Shown here one piece after another: positions 18,260-26,721 of a stretch of 63,357 bases of DNA. The notes beneath the pieces are model-generated. The model was not told the origin of the DNA. It worked only from the letters and a program-made list of their open reading frames with translations, and made no database searches. The stretch is from Nostoc sp. CHAB 5834. GTDB lineage: Bacteria > Cyanobacteriota > Cyanobacteriia > Cyanobacteriales > Nostocaceae. A program made the translations under genes and the position numbers. The stretch lies in NCBI GenBank assembly GCA_020829485.1, contig JAIVFU010000038.1, positions 1 to 63,357 on the forward strand, read 5' to 3'. Within the stretch, counting starts at the first letter, position 1. Every line of letters begins with the position of its first letter.

Positions 18260-18350
18260 TTGTTTTTTTCAAGTTATGACTACACCTAATTATACGGCTT
18301 GCTCTGTGTTGTATTGGTTTTGTGTATGGTTCTTTATAAGTAATTGAACT

Positions 18351-18406
18351 AGGGAGTGGGGAGTGGGGAGTGGGGAGTGGGGAGTGGGGAGTGGGGAGTG
18401 GGGAGT
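18351..18406. repeat. GGGGAGT heptamer array, eight units
   Basis: Eight consecutive 7-base units (first AGGGAGT, then seven GGGGAGT), the classical short tandemly repeated repetitive sequence of heterocystous cyanobacteria. The run ends in GGGGGATGAG, which was the target of the element at 18418. Confidence 0.9.
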
Positions 18407-18417
18407 GGGGGGATGAG

Positions 18418-18623
18418 CAGGGCTGTTTCATTCCCTAAAAGGCGCTGATTTACAAGCGTTTCAAGCAAAAAAACCAGGTGACTAAAAAATCTGATTGGGC
18501 AAGAAAATGGTGAACGCACTTAAATTTGCTGGTTGAGGTGGTAGTTTTTCTTTTTCCCACTCAAGCAAATTTCTGACTCATACTCTTGACAAAATCCCTA
18601 AGAGATCGAATGAAACAGCCCTG
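18418..18623. mobile_element. 206-bp MITE, CAGGGCTGTTTCATTC ends, 10-bp target duplication
   Basis: Both ends carry the perfect 16-base inverted repeat CAGGGCTGTTTCATTC. The ten bases GGGGGATGAG stand immediately before (18408-18417) and after (18624-18633), so the insertion is recent and precise, into the flank of the heptamer array. No ORF; the interior is otherwise not repetitive here. The ends match the element at 12671, which also has a 10-bp duplication, so both were presumably moved by one transposase (10-bp duplications are known among IS4-superfamily elements; the assignment is inference). Confidence 0.88.
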
Positions 18624-18680
18624 GGGGGATGAGGGGGATAAAAGGGACAAGGAGAATAACCCATGCCCAATGCCCAATCG

Positions 18681-19217
18681 TTATTGTTCATCAACTTTTT
18701 GAGTATTACCTGCTTTCACCCAACCTTCTTGTTCGCTACCTTCCAAACGGATCTTTTGCCAGGATTTATCTTGGTTTTCTTCCAAGATAATAATTTTTTG
18801 ATTAAAAGTAACCCCACCAATCTTTTCAGCTTCTTGATTTGGTTGCGATCGCAAACTCAAGCCTTCAGCCCAAGTAACACGCCCTAGGTAAGCTCCCGAT
18901 GGCAATGGTTTTGGTGATGGGGTAGCCTTTGGTGATTCTGTGGGAGTGGAGGTTGGGCTTGAAGACGATTCAGGCTTTGTCCCAGGTGTAAGAGTGGGTT
19001 TAGCTCCTCCAGGTTGAATTGCTTTGGGAGCTTGGGCTTTCACCGAGGGACTATCGTTGGAAAAAACGGGTTTAGCAGGAGGTATGCCGGTGCGATTCAT
19101 AAAATAGAGTGCAATTGCAGCGCTGCCACCTATTAAGACAGCGATCGCTAAGAAAAACCCAAGTATAAACTTTGTTAAGCCAGACAGCATAGTTAAAACC
19201 TGATCACCAATGGTCAA
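18681..19217 (-). CDS. Membrane-anchored SH3b-domain protein
   Basis: 178 residues: a membrane helix at about 16-38 (FILGFFLAIAVLIGGSAAIAL), a Pro/Ser/Thr/Lys-rich spacer (45-105) and a C-terminal bacterial SH3 domain (about 108-172) with WAEGLSLRSQPNQEAEKIGG, a loop GVTFNQKIIILEENQDKSWQK and EGWVKAG. Such proteins sit on the outer face of the membrane and bind cell-wall material. The start at 19217 lies in a TTGACTATTGACTAT-type heptamer repeat; an ATG nine codons in (MLSGL) is an alternative. It sits between two other minus-strand genes, the AAA ATPase 85 bp upstream and the peptidoglycan-binding protein downstream. Confidence 0.82.
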   Translation of the reverse strand: MTIGDQVLTMLSGLTKFILGFFLAIAVLIGGSAAIALYFMNRTGIPPAKPVFSNDSPSVKAQAPKAIQPGGAKPTLTPGTKPESSSSPTSTPTESPKATPSPKPLPSGAYLGRVTWAEGLSLRSQPNQEAEKIGGVTFNQKIIILEENQDKSWQKIRLEGSEQEGWVKAGNTQKVDEQ

Positions 19218-19302
19218 TAGTCAATAATAATTCATGATTAACTATTGACTATTGACTAATAATTATTAACTAACAAATTATTGTAGCTACTGCTGAATGC
19301 GT

Positions 19303-20814
19303 TCACGTAGTGCGCCGGAGGCGATCGCTTAAAGGATTGTGTTTAGATGCTAAACGCGCTCTCCCAGCAGCAGCCCATTCTTGGAGTTGCTGAATTTGCT
19401 CTACGGCAGTTCGCGCCAAGGGGATGATCTGACTGGCTGCTTCTAAAATGTCATCAGTAGCAAAGTCGCGGTTTTGGCTAAATCCAATGTGCATCGCTTC
19501 AATTAAAGTTTGCTCAATCTCTGCCCCAGAAAAATCGGGTGTTTCATAAGCTAACCTTTCGATGTCATAACTTTTTAAGTTATGAGGACGCAATCGGGAT
19601 AAATGAACATCATAAATTGCTTTTCTCTCTTCTTGGGTGGGCAATCCCACAAAGAAAATTTCATCAAATCGCCCTTTACGCAGCATTTCCGGCGGTAAAG
19701 CTTGGATGTCGTTAGCGGTGGCGACGACAAAAACGGGTGAGCTTTTTTCGGCTAGCCAGTTAATAAAAGTACCAAAGACACGGCTGGCTGTTCCTGCATC
19801 ACCTTTGCTACCAATTCCGGCAAAGGCTTTATCTATTTCATCAATCCACAAAATACAGGGAGCGAGGGCTTCAGCTACTTGGATCATTTGGCGAGTCCGA
19901 GATTCTGATTCACCCACCAAACCACCAAATAACCTTCCCACATCCAAACGTAACAAGGGTAAATGCCAGTGATGAGCGATCGCTTTTGCCGTTAACGATT
20001 TACCAGTTCCCTGAATACCCACCAACATTAAACCACGGGGGTGCGGTAATCCGTACTGTCGCGCCTTATCAGTAAACGAGCCTCCCCGGCGGATCAACCA
20101 ATCTTTCAAGTTATCCAATCCGCCGATATCAGAAATTTGCTCAGTGGCGGGGTAGAAGTCCAGGATTTGGGTTTGGCGGATAGTTTGGCGCTTTTCTTCC
20201 AAAACCAGATCAACGTCTTCTGGTTGCAATTCTCCGTGGGTAGCGATCGCTTTTGCCAAAACCCGGCGAATCCTTTCCATCGAAAGCCCTTGACAAGAAC
20301 GCACCAAGTCATCTAAAACTTGGCCAGAAAGTGAGTTACCAGTACTTTTGAGTAAGCGTTCCACCTCAGTTTTAATTTCTGCGGCGGCGGGTAAGGGAAA
20401 CTCGACGACTGTCAGCACTTCGGTTAAATCGTCAGGAATAGCGATGCGCGGCGACAATAGGACAATATTTTTTGGTTGCGACTTGAGAAGTCTAGATAGA
20501 TTGCGGAGTTTCCGTGCGATCGCAACATCATCTAAAAAGCGATGATAATCTCGGAGAATCAATACCGCAGGTGCGGAAGCTGGTAATTTTTCGATAAATT
20601 CTAAAGCTTGTAGGGGGTTACGTCGCCCAAACCCAACATCATTGGGGTTTCCCTGGTAGCCATCGACAAAATCCCAGGTATACACTGGGCGATTACCCTG
20701 GTTGGTTGCTTCTTCTCGGATAGCTGCTTCTACCCGTTCTTCCTCGTAGGTGGGAATATAAATCAAGGGGTAGCGGGCGCGTAGGAGCAGTTTAAACTCT
20801 TCACGGAAGTTCAT
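19303..20814 (-). CDS. ycf46: AAA+ ATPase, Ycf46 type
   Basis: A 503-residue stand-alone AAA+ protein, the family conserved in cyanobacteria and red-lineage plastids as Ycf46; links to photosynthesis and carbon uptake have been reported, but the exact role is unsettled. The N-terminal 200 residues (starting [24 protein letters not shown]) are the family-specific domain. Walker A GIQGTGKS is near 267, Walker [12 protein letters not shown] near 318, sensor FVVATANDI near 357 and the RKGRFDE arginine-finger region near 373. It is complete and starts with ATG at 20814. The family-specific N-terminus separates it from FtsH-type AAA proteases; no protease domain is present. Confidence 0.9.
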   Translation of the reverse strand: MNFREEFKLLLRARYPLIYIPTYEEERVEAAIREEATNQGNRPVYTWDFVDGYQGNPNDVGFGRRNPLQALEFIEKLPASAPAVLILRDYHRFLDDVAIARKLRNLSRLLKSQPKNIVLLSPRIAIPDDLTEVLTVVEFPLPAAAEIKTEVERLLKSTGNSLSGQVLDDLVRSCQGLSMERIRRVLAKAIATHGELQPEDVDLVLEEKRQTIRQTQILDFYPATEQISDIGGLDNLKDWLIRRGGSFTDKARQYGLPHPRGLMLVGIQGTGKSLTAKAIAHHWHLPLLRLDVGRLFGGLVGESESRTRQMIQVAEALAPCILWIDEIDKAFAGIGSKGDAGTASRVFGTFINWLAEKSSPVFVVATANDIQALPPEMLRKGRFDEIFFVGLPTQEERKAIYDVHLSRLRPHNLKSYDIERLAYETPDFSGAEIEQTLIEAMHIGFSQNRDFATDDILEAASQIIPLARTAVEQIQQLQEWAAAGRARLASKHNPLSDRLRRTT

Positions 20815-20863
20815 ATATAGCTGTGGTTATTAGTTCTTCTCTCATTGTTCAGCAAAATATTAG

Positions 20864-20910
20864 GCGAATAGAATTCGCTGCTATACAAACAAAGTCCACC
20901 TCCGTGGACT
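20864..20910. repeat. Double-hairpin repeat (GAATTC stem plus AGTCCAC stem)
   Basis: Two adjacent hairpins: GCGAAT-AGA-ATTCGC at 20864-20878 and AGTCCAC-CTCC-GTGGACT at 20893-20910. The same pair in either order, with different but self-complementary arms, is found at 12690-12775, 54170-54285 and 62422-62471. Confidence 0.6.
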
Positions 20911-21034
20911 AACGAAAAATCAAGATTTTTATAATACACTTAGACGTAAACATTTCTGAATTACCTTTTTTCGTTCATATCTCGGCTCAATGCCTATTTG
21001 CATCAGGTATTTGAGTTTTGATTAAGACATAATT

Positions 21035-21409
21035 ATGGGGAAAGTGAATCTAGTATCGCTGTCTATGAATCTTCAAAGAGTCACAAGTTTGAATAGGCTG
21101 TCTCTTCATGTTCTGGTTGAACAGGCATCCGAGGGGCATTTTATCGCATCAGTGCCAGAGTTGCCTGATTGTGTAGCCGAAGCTGAAACCCGTTCGGATG
21201 CGATCGCGGCTGTACAAGAGCAAGTTAGAGTAAGACTGGCAAATATTGAAGTACTGACGCTAGAAGTTGCCAATAATCCTTGGACAGATTTTATTGGGAT
21301 GTTTGAAGGAGATGATGAGTTTGCAACTCTTGCTCAGGAACTCCGTACTGAGCGCGAATTAGATATAAATAGCAGGGATGCAACGCCCCGTGCAACGAAG
21401 AAATACTAA
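21035..21409 (+). CDS. HicB-like protein with repeat-derived C-terminus
   Basis: A 124-residue protein whose middle (HVLVEQASEGHFIASVPELP, then AEAETRSDAIAAVQEQVRVRL) is the HicB partial RNase H-like fold found in antitoxins and orphan relatives. No hicA gene accompanies it. From about residue 113 (RDATPRATKKY) the sequence and stop codon come from a repeat that recurs at 21778 and 22642, so the original C-terminus, where a DNA-binding domain might have been, seems replaced. ATG at 21035 is the listed start; ATG at 21065 (MNLQRV) is equally possible. It may be a relic of a toxin-antitoxin pair or a functional orphan. Confidence 0.68.
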   Translation: MGKVNLVSLSMNLQRVTSLNRLSLHVLVEQASEGHFIASVPELPDCVAEAETRSDAIAAVQEQVRVRLANIEVLTLEVANNPWTDFIGMFEGDDEFATLAQELRTERELDINSRDATPRATKKY

Positions 21410-21455
21410 AGTGCGATCGCAGAGCTTGAGGAACTAACCAAAGAGTAAGTTTATG
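21375..21455 (+). repeat. RDATPRA-type repeat, copy 1
   Basis: Begins GGGATGCAACGCCCCGTGCA, contains a HIP1 octamer and ends AAGTTTATG. Copies 2 (21778-21824) and 3 (22642-22724) share most positions. Copy 1 overlaps the 3' end of the HicB-like gene in frame. Confidence 0.65.
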
Positions 21456-22093
21456 AGTGGCAGGAGTCATCCATTTACTTATGAGAATCTGGCTTACGAG
21501 AACGGCAGTTCTGATAAGTAATTGCATATCCGCACACCTCTTCGGCTACACAGCCCCGAATAGCTGTAACCCATATACATCGGGGTTATTGGATTGGTTT
21601 AGCCCTGATTGATAGCTGCTTTACTTTTGTGCAGATTTTCAACAATGACTGATACCCCTGAAGGCTTACCCAGCAATAGTTACAGCTTGCATTAGATATG
21701 GTAATTTCCCTATAAAAGAATGTAAGAACAACTGCACAGGATGGATATGACCCAGGAAGAGATTATCAGCCTCTTATGGGACGCAACGCCTCGTGCAGGG
21801 AAGAAGTGCCAAAGTGCGATCGCACCTGCGGAGACAGCTAAATGGCTCAAACCTTTGTATGTTAAGCTTTTGCTGTGATGTCATTTAGAAAATAAAACTC
21901 TAAGCTGTGTAAAGAATGTGTGATTTGTAACCTTAGCTCTATACACTTAGTATTTTTTATTGCAATAATATAAACACAAAACTAAATAAGCTATTTGTAA
22001 CAATGTTGATAACTTTTAACTAAATCAATTTCTGCTGCTTTTTTGACCGTATAAGAATTTCTACATTAGTAAAATAAAAAAAAATAGTTTAGT
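21456..22093. other. Gene-poor intergenic stretch with repeat copy 2
   Basis: No supported gene. At 21745-21878 a frame starting ATGGATATGACCCAGGAAGA runs into repeat copy 2 (21778-21824, LWDATPRAGKKCQSAIA) and stops after about 44 codons; I treat it as a remnant. The last 200 bases are strongly AT-rich and lead into the AT-rich ORF at 22094. Confidence 0.5.
21778..21824 (+). repeat. RDATPRA-type repeat, copy 2 (short)
   Basis: GGGACGCAACGCCTCGTGCA to GCGATCGCA; about 40 of 47 bases agree with copy 1 at 21375. The second half of the repeat is missing or diverged here. Confidence 0.6.
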
Positions 22094-22531
22094 ATGTGGC
22101 AAAATTTTTATAAAGAATTATCTGACAGATTATTTGAGAAAACAGAATGGAAAATTACATTACCAATTCCTAAATGGTCACTACCAGAGATAAAAATATT
22201 ATTTATCGATAAGGAAAATATCAATTCTCATCAAGTTTTAAAGAGAAGAATTTATGATATAAAACTATTAAAAGATATTAAAAAAAATAATAAAACTAGC
22301 CAAACATTTTACTATTATATGCCTATAGATACTAGCGATCAAACAGAAGTTATTAAATATATCCATATAGTAGAATATGATTCTTCTAAAGAGTATACAC
22401 ATAGAAATAGCTGTTTAACTACAAGAATATTCATTAATAAAGAAGAAACCTCTAATATTGAATTTTTATCTAATAGAATAATAGAAGAGATTCCTTTTAA
22501 ACCAGCAGACAAACTTCCCAAAATATTTTGA
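22094..22531 (+). CDS. AT-rich ORF, unknown protein
   Basis: 145 residues, rich in Lys, Ile, Asn and Tyr, with no membrane helix or signal peptide. It starts WQNFYKELSDRLFEKTEWKI and alternates short hydrophobic strands with charged helices, as in a soluble alpha/beta protein. I recognise no family. The base composition is far more AT-rich than in the neighbouring genes and there is no HIP1 octamer inside, which suggests recent acquisition. There is no clear Shine-Dalgarno sequence (AAAAAAAATAGTTTAGT precedes the ATG). The uninterrupted length in such AT-rich DNA argues that it is real. Confidence 0.55.
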   Translation: MWQNFYKELSDRLFEKTEWKITLPIPKWSLPEIKILFIDKENINSHQVLKRRIYDIKLLKDIKKNNKTSQTFYYYMPIDTSDQTEVIKYIHIVEYDSSKEYTHRNSCLTTRIFINKEETSNIEFLSNRIIEEIPFKPADKLPKIF

Positions 22532-22641
22532 TTGTATACTTCCTTAATATTCAACCTATCGCTATTGATAATGGTTCAGCCGGAATACGCGCAAAACCGG
22601 ACACATTGTAAATTTTTGTTACAATATTATCGGCTTAATAT

Positions 22642-22724
22642 GGGACGCGACACCCCGCGCACGGAAAAGAAGTACCAAAGTGAGATCACAGAGTTTGAGC
22701 AATTAACAAAAGGGTAGGTTTATG
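22642..22724 (+). repeat. RDATPRA-type repeat, copy 3
   Basis: GGGACGCGACACCCCGCGCA to GGTTTATG, collinear with the whole of copy 1 at 21375 (CAAAGTGAGATCACAGAGTT versus TAAAGTGCGATCGCAGAGCT). It keeps an open frame (RDTPRTEKKYQSEITEFEQL), as if derived from one coding segment. Confidence 0.65.
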
Positions 22725-22771
22725 TTTGCAAGCCGCAACACTTAGCGTAACTTTGAGAATCACTGCTTATA

Positions 22772-23125
22772 TCACCCCGTAGTCAAGTTTGTTAGGAAAT
22801 TCTTGTCAAATTTTTCCAAAACATCGTAAACTATTCCGTCAAAACTTCCAGTTCCTATTGGAGCGGGCACAGGAATACCATCTATTGTAGCAGTAAGCTT
22901 GCCTTTATCTTGTTGATAAATTGCTTCTTGATTTTTAAGTTCTATATGTTCAAAAATGACTGTTTTTAACTTCTTTTCATTAAAGGTATAGTCCGCTTTT
23001 CTAGCAATAGCTACAATCTCTGACAGTCCTGTTTCTGGGTCATCTTTATACTTAATAGTTATCTGTACTATTTCGTCTGAATTTTCTGAATTATCATTAA
23101 GGAATTGGTTAACGTTATCTGACAT
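22772..23125 (-). CDS. Small acidic protein, unknown function
   Basis: 117 residues, soluble, acidic N-terminus (DNVNQFLNDNSENSDEIVQI), then a beta-rich centre (TGLSEIVAIARKADYTFNEK) and a Gly/Pro motif DGIPVPAPIGTGSFDGIVYD. The pattern looks like a small conserved cyanobacterial protein but I do not recognise the family; a role cannot be given. ATG at 23125; GTTATCTGACATTATAAATAC precedes on the coding side without a clear ribosome site. It lies alone in the accessory island. Confidence 0.5.
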   Translation of the reverse strand: MSDNVNQFLNDNSENSDEIVQITIKYKDDPETGLSEIVAIARKADYTFNEKKLKTVIFEHIELKNQEAIYQQDKGKLTATIDGIPVPAPIGTGSFDGIVYDVLEKFDKNFLTNLTTG

Positions 23126-23785
23126 TATAAATACTAAACTAGTAACTACTTCTTAGATATAGTTTAAAATCTGGAAATTCCACTCAGTAATAGCACGGCA
23201 ATACATTAGATGGGTATCCGTATCTCGGCTGAAACCCTTGTAGAGTGCTTACGCCAGATGTCACCCCCAAATTAGCCGCTAGGTGCAACGAAAACCGCAA
23301 CGGTCATCAATGCAAATTCTGATGCAGTCACGGTGCGCGATCGCTAACTCTCCTGATTGGGACTTAACCCCAATTAGGAACTTTAGAACTGTACTTTTTA
23401 TTTACAATCGTGAACACTCAAACTCACGCCAGAATTGCCAGTATCGTTGGCAGCCAGATTCACAATCCCTACTTGACCCCAGAAGCATCTAGCGCGGGTT
23501 CCTACCTGGAAAGCGCAAAACCACATTATGCACAACAACCTGAGATCGAGCCAATTGGCTTTGGTTCTTACTGGGAAGGCAGAAAACCACGTTATGCGCG
23601 GCTTTATATAAGTCAAGCTAATTGGCTTTATTCCGTTGCAGTGCAACAGAAAACGCAACGCTCCTGACTGCAAATATTGATGCACTCGTAGCGCAACACC
23701 TAACTTCTAACTTGCAACTCCTAACTTCCAACTTCCACCAACTAGCTGATGGAAGTCGGAAGTCATTCAAAGTACTAGTTTACGC
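23126..23785. other. Unassigned stretch with an internal duplication
   Basis: Open frames exist on both strands (23410-23667 plus, 23398-23685 minus), but they overlap one another and neither has a protein-like composition that I trust. The DNA contains an imperfect direct duplication: GGTTCCTACCTGGAAAGCG near 23500 and GGTTCTTACTGGGAAGGCAG near 23562, each followed by AAAACCAC(A/G)TTATGC. Heptamer-like CTAACTTCTAACTTGCAACT follows near 23700. Confidence 0.4.
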
Positions 23786-24076
23786 TCAAGTCGTGCATTT
23801 TATTTTTCCAAAGTACTTTTTCAATACAAACCTGACCCTATCCTTTTGCACTTCATCGAAAAATTTGTCTACCAAGTATTCTTTTAGATAATCAGATATA
23901 AGACTAGAATTAATTTTTAGTATATTGCTTGACATAGTACTCACCCAACGGCTCGTTCTTCTACTGCCTCTTGCTCGCTGGGACATAGACGATCCTGACA
24001 CTGAATTAACGTCTTCAAAGTACTTGTTTACCCAAGCCCGTATATGTGCTTTCCGAATTTTTCTTTGTTTTTTCAT
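23786..24076 (-). CDS. Possible small basic protein, unknown
   Basis: 96 residues, Lys/Arg-rich, with an amphipathic C-terminal part (SDYLKEYLVDKFFDEVQKDRV). It opens with KKQRKIRKAHIRAWVNKYFE, plausible for a nucleic-acid-binding helix. No family is recognised and no ribosome site is obvious, so it may be a chance frame; its opposite strand has no better candidate over the same range. Confidence 0.3.
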   Translation of the reverse strand: MKKQRKIRKAHIRAWVNKYFEDVNSVSGSSMSQRARGSRRTSRWVSTMSSNILKINSSLISDYLKEYLVDKFFDEVQKDRVRFVLKKYFGKIKCTT

Positions 24077-24138
24077 TTATTTGTTTTGAGAGAACATTTA
24101 TATTATACCAAAGATACTCAGGAAATATACGAGGATAA

Positions 24139-24303
24139 GTGAATACATTTCACCAACAAGCTATTGAAATTGAAAATTATTATGATACAATCCCAAACTC
24201 GAACACTGCACAAGGCATGATTGCCCAAAAACTGCAACGAGCTTTCGACGATTGCGTACAAAATCGCCTGCTCAAAGTCATTGCAGCGCGTCCCGTTATC
24301 TGA
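24139..24303 (+). CDS. Possible 54-aa ORF or gene fragment
   Basis: A GTG at 24139, preceded by ACGAGGATAA (a weak Shine-Dalgarno), opens a 54-codon frame: NTFHQQAIEIENYYDTIPNS, then MIAQKLQRAFDDCVQNRLLK, ending VIAARPVI. Composition and helix periodicity look protein-like, more so than the frames listed on either strand nearby. It stops abruptly at TGA while the downstream DNA shows no continuation, so it may be the front part of a broken gene. No family is recognised. Confidence 0.35.
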   Translation: MNTFHQQAIEIENYYDTIPNSNTAQGMIAQKLQRAFDDCVQNRLLKVIAARPVI

Positions 24304-24613
24304 GAGACTTTCGGTAAAAAGTTCCAAAACACCTATGCGGATTATACCTGTACTTGGCAATAACGCTGCAAGCATAAGCAGGTTTAATCAGCCAGCGAGA
24401 TAATGCGGGTTGTAGCGATTGCGATTGATAAGTTGGAATTGATGAGGAGCGATCGCCATCACGTCGCCAACGGACTTACAATACTTTGGGTCAGTAGTTA
24501 CACGTTTGTCAGAAAAGCTGTTTCTGTGATTGGGTTTTAGATTTAGTAAGGTAGGATGTATATACTAAAGTAAGGAATCCTTACATTTGATAGCAAAGGC
24601 TAGGAGGCAAGTC

Positions 24614-24835
24614 ATGCTCGCCAAGTTAACTTCTAAAAATCAACTAACGCTGCCTAAAAGTATTACTCGTGAAATCGGTGAGGCTGAGTATTTTGAGGTA
24701 AAGGTGGAGGGGGGGCAAATTATTCTGACTCCTGTAAAAATTCATCGGGCTGATGCGGTTCGATCTAAGCTGGCGGATTTAGGACTGAGTGAGCAAGATG
24801 TGGCTGATGCAGTGGCTTGGGCGCGTCAATCGTAA
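24614..24835 (+). CDS. AbrB/SpoVT-type antitoxin
   Basis: A 73-residue swapped-hairpin DNA-binding antitoxin. The core AKLTSKNQLTLPKSITREIG and YFEVKVEGGQIILTPVK is the AbrB/MazE pattern; the C-terminal tail ADLGLSEQDVADAVAWARQ should wrap the toxin. I start it at ATG 24614 because a perfect AGGAGG lies six bases upstream (24602-24607); the longer frame from a TTG at 24587 would run through that ribosome site. It overlaps the toxin gene by one base (TAATG), which implies translational coupling. It probably represses its own promoter. Confidence 0.88.
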   Translation: MLAKLTSKNQLTLPKSITREIGEAEYFEVKVEGGQIILTPVKIHRADAVRSKLADLGLSEQDVADAVAWARQS

Positions 24836-25257
24836 TGGTTTGTCCACGGGTGGTAATTGATACTAATATCATCATCTCAGCGCTGATATTTGGGGGCAGA
24901 GTATCTAGGCTTCGTTTGGCATGGCAGAACGATCTCTTCACTCCCCTGGTTTCTAAAGCGACAACAACTGAGTTAATCCGAGTGCTGGCTTATCCAAAGT
25001 TTAAGCTCACGCCAACTGAGCAAGAAGATTTACTATCGGATTACATACTCTTTTGTGAAGCTGTAGCGATGCCCGGCCGCTCGCCTGTAATTCCTGAATG
25101 TCGTGATCCGTTTGATGTGGCTTTTTTACTTTTGGCTGTGGTCAGTGAGGCTGATTATCTCGTGACCGGCGATCGCTATTTACTCAGTCTAAAAGATAAT
25201 TTTTCTTGCCCGATTATCACGGCTGAAGATTTTCTAAATGTTATTGATGGTCAGTGA
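24835..25257 (+). CDS. PIN-domain toxin, paired with AbrB antitoxin
   Basis: A 140-residue PIN nuclease of the COG1569 type. Acidic active-site positions: Asp in VVIDTNIIISALI near residue 9, Glu in TTTELIRVLAYPKF near 46, Asp pair in ECRDPFDVAFLLLAV near 93-96 and Asp in YLVTGDRYLL. The start is the ATG of the TAATG overlap with the antitoxin stop, not an upstream TTG. It should cleave RNA when the antitoxin is lost. Complete at both ends. Confidence 0.88.
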   Translation: MVCPRVVIDTNIIISALIFGGRVSRLRLAWQNDLFTPLVSKATTTELIRVLAYPKFKLTPTEQEDLLSDYILFCEAVAMPGRSPVIPECRDPFDVAFLLLAVVSEADYLVTGDRYLLSLKDNFSCPIITAEDFLNVIDGQ

Positions 25258-25528
25258 CCCTAATTTTTCCGGTAATGCCTTGTAAAAGTGGTATTTGTTG
25301 CCATAAGTTTTCCCACTGCTTACAGAAGTCATCTACATCACAGAATATTTGTGTAATGTCGAGCCGAGATACAATAGTAGACATAAACTTTCCGATCGCA
25401 TCTTACAAGGCTCATATATATTTGCCACCCATGCTGTATCTATCGAGTTAATATTCTCAAAAGCGATGCTTACGGCGGTAAACTACGCACGGGCGGAAAA
25501 TCACAGAATTTGAGCCATCAGCAATAAG
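25258..25528. other. Short intergenic stretch with one dispersed repeat
   Basis: No gene supported. A copy of the GCGATGCTTACGGCGGTAAA repeat lies at 25463-25488, followed by ACGGGCGGAAAATCACAGAAT. The region separates convergent transcription units, the plus-strand toxin and the minus-strand DUF177 gene. Confidence 0.5.
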
Positions 25529-26050
25529 CTACGATCCCGGAAGTTGCTTTTTCAGTGCTTCCAGAGAAGCCCAACGATTATCAACTGGAGTTTCAGGAAT
25601 ATCAGAACTGTCAACTGTACTACTTACAGGAATACCTGGACAATTCCTACTGCACAGCTGGCGCAGAGGTATTGCCAAGCACATTTGCTCATACAGCCAT
25701 TCGTTGGGATAAAAATAACCATCGGGCGGCAGGGTTTCAAGCAACTCTTCCATAACTACTTCCCGTTCTAGGGGCAAGTCATTTACTTGATTTGCAGTTT
25801 CGTCTAACCAGATGATTTCCTTCGTATCAAGCCCTAAACGTCGATTGTATTGCTGCAAACATCGGTTGCAGGTACAAGTAATAATGGTTTCTGCCTGAGC
25901 GGACACTTCCAGGTAATTGCCATGATGCTGCACGCGCACATGACCGCGAACTGGTGTCAACGTTTCCAGACCAGGCAGAAATTCCTGAACCTGAACTTCC
26001 TCTGTCCGCTCCGGGGCTTTAGTTAGCTGCGGAATATAAATTGCGTCCAT
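25529..26050 (-). CDS. DUF177 (YceD-like) protein
   Basis: 173 residues. YceD/DUF177 proteins occur in bacteria and plastids, usually beside rpmF, and are tied to 23S rRNA or large-subunit assembly. The family pattern is present: VRGHVRVQHHGNYLEVSAQA, then a Cys cluster CTCNRCLQQY near residues 60-67, LDETANQVNDLPLEREVVMEE, and a second cluster LCSRNCPGI near 133-141 that could hold zinc. Here it lies 140 bp downstream of khpB in the ribosome/membrane-insertion block rather than with rpmF. ATG at 26050. Confidence 0.82.
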   Translation of the reverse strand: MDAIYIPQLTKAPERTEEVQVQEFLPGLETLTPVRGHVRVQHHGNYLEVSAQAETIITCTCNRCLQQYNRRLGLDTKEIIWLDETANQVNDLPLEREVVMEELLETLPPDGYFYPNEWLYEQMCLAIPLRQLCSRNCPGIPVSSTVDSSDIPETPVDNRWASLEALKKQLPGS

Positions 26051-26182
26051 AGGATTTGTGAGACATCCTCACGAAAATGAATGGTCATTATCAGCAATAA
26101 TACTGATACTACATCTTTATTTTAGCTTTTAGGAACAAGAGAAATTTTGAAATTATATTGAGCTTTCAATTAACCCTTGTAC

Positions 26183-26202
26183 AGACGCGATTAATCGCGT
26201 CT
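26183..26202. repeat. AGACGCGATTAATCGCGTCT palindrome at the khpB 3' end
   Basis: A perfect 20-base palindrome that contains the stop codon of khpB and encodes its last residues (RRD). It belongs to the GTAGAGACG palindrome family (flank TTGTACAGACGCGA), here with an inner core CGATTAATCG. It could terminate the operon transcript. Confidence 0.7.
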
Positions 26203-26721
26203 CTCTTCTTCCAACGAAGCTGGACGGACAACCAGATGACGATGTGGCTCTTTACCGCGACTGAAGGTTTCTAAATCTCCTAACTCCTTCAAGAAGGTAT
26301 GGATTTGCCGCCTTTCAGCAGAACTAAGGGATTTGATTTCCACTTCTCTACCAGAAAAGCGCACTTCATCGGCTGCTGCTTCTGCTAATGCGCGAATTTC
26401 GGCTTCTCTTTTAACCCGGTAGCCATTTAACTCAATGGTGTAAGAGGCTTGGTCTTCCGGGGATTGACTTAGGTTTAAAACCGAATTTGCTAAATACTGA
26501 ATCGCATCTAGCACAGAACCATCGGCACCAATTAATACCTGGATTTGTTCTGCCGTCAAATTAGTTTGGTCAATTGTTAACCAGTAGTTATCTGGTTCTG
26601 GAGAATCGCCATCTTGAAATTGGGCAGTTTCTAAATTACCCTGAATTTCAGCAGGTATTCCAGTGAGTTCCAGCAGGGATTTTAACCACTGCTGACCTCG
26701 CTGCATGGGAATATTGATCAT
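26191..26721 (-). CDS. khpB: KH/R3H RNA-binding protein (Jag/KhpB)
   Basis: A 176-residue cytosolic RNA-binding protein encoded next to yidC in most bacteria; KhpB binds many transcripts and in some species affects division and envelope. A KH-like domain spans about 45-105 ([20 protein letters not shown] is the GxxG-containing helix turn) and an R3H domain about 110-168, with [15 protein letters not shown] and [12 protein letters not shown]. The Jag N-terminal domain of Gram-positive proteins is absent, as usual in cyanobacteria. The start overlaps the yidC stop by four bases (ATGA), so the two are translationally coupled. The last codons lie in a repeat palindrome. Confidence 0.88.
   Translation of the reverse strand: MINIPMQRGQQWLKSLLELTGIPAEIQGNLETAQFQDGDSPEPDNYWLTIDQTNLTAEQIQVLIGADGSVLDAIQYLANSVLNLSQSPEDQASYTIELNGYRVKREAEIRALAEAAADEVRFSGREVEIKSLSSAERRQIHTFLKELGDLETFSRGKEPHRHLVVRPASLEEERRD

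Noticed and set aside
18240..18431. Minus-strand frame with SPLPTPH repeats
   Set aside because: It is the translation of the GGGGAGT heptamer array and has no other content.
23398..23685. Overlapping frames on both strands at 23.4-23.7 kb
   Set aside because: They cover the same DNA in opposite directions, contain an internal DNA duplication and show no domain or start signal; left as unassigned.
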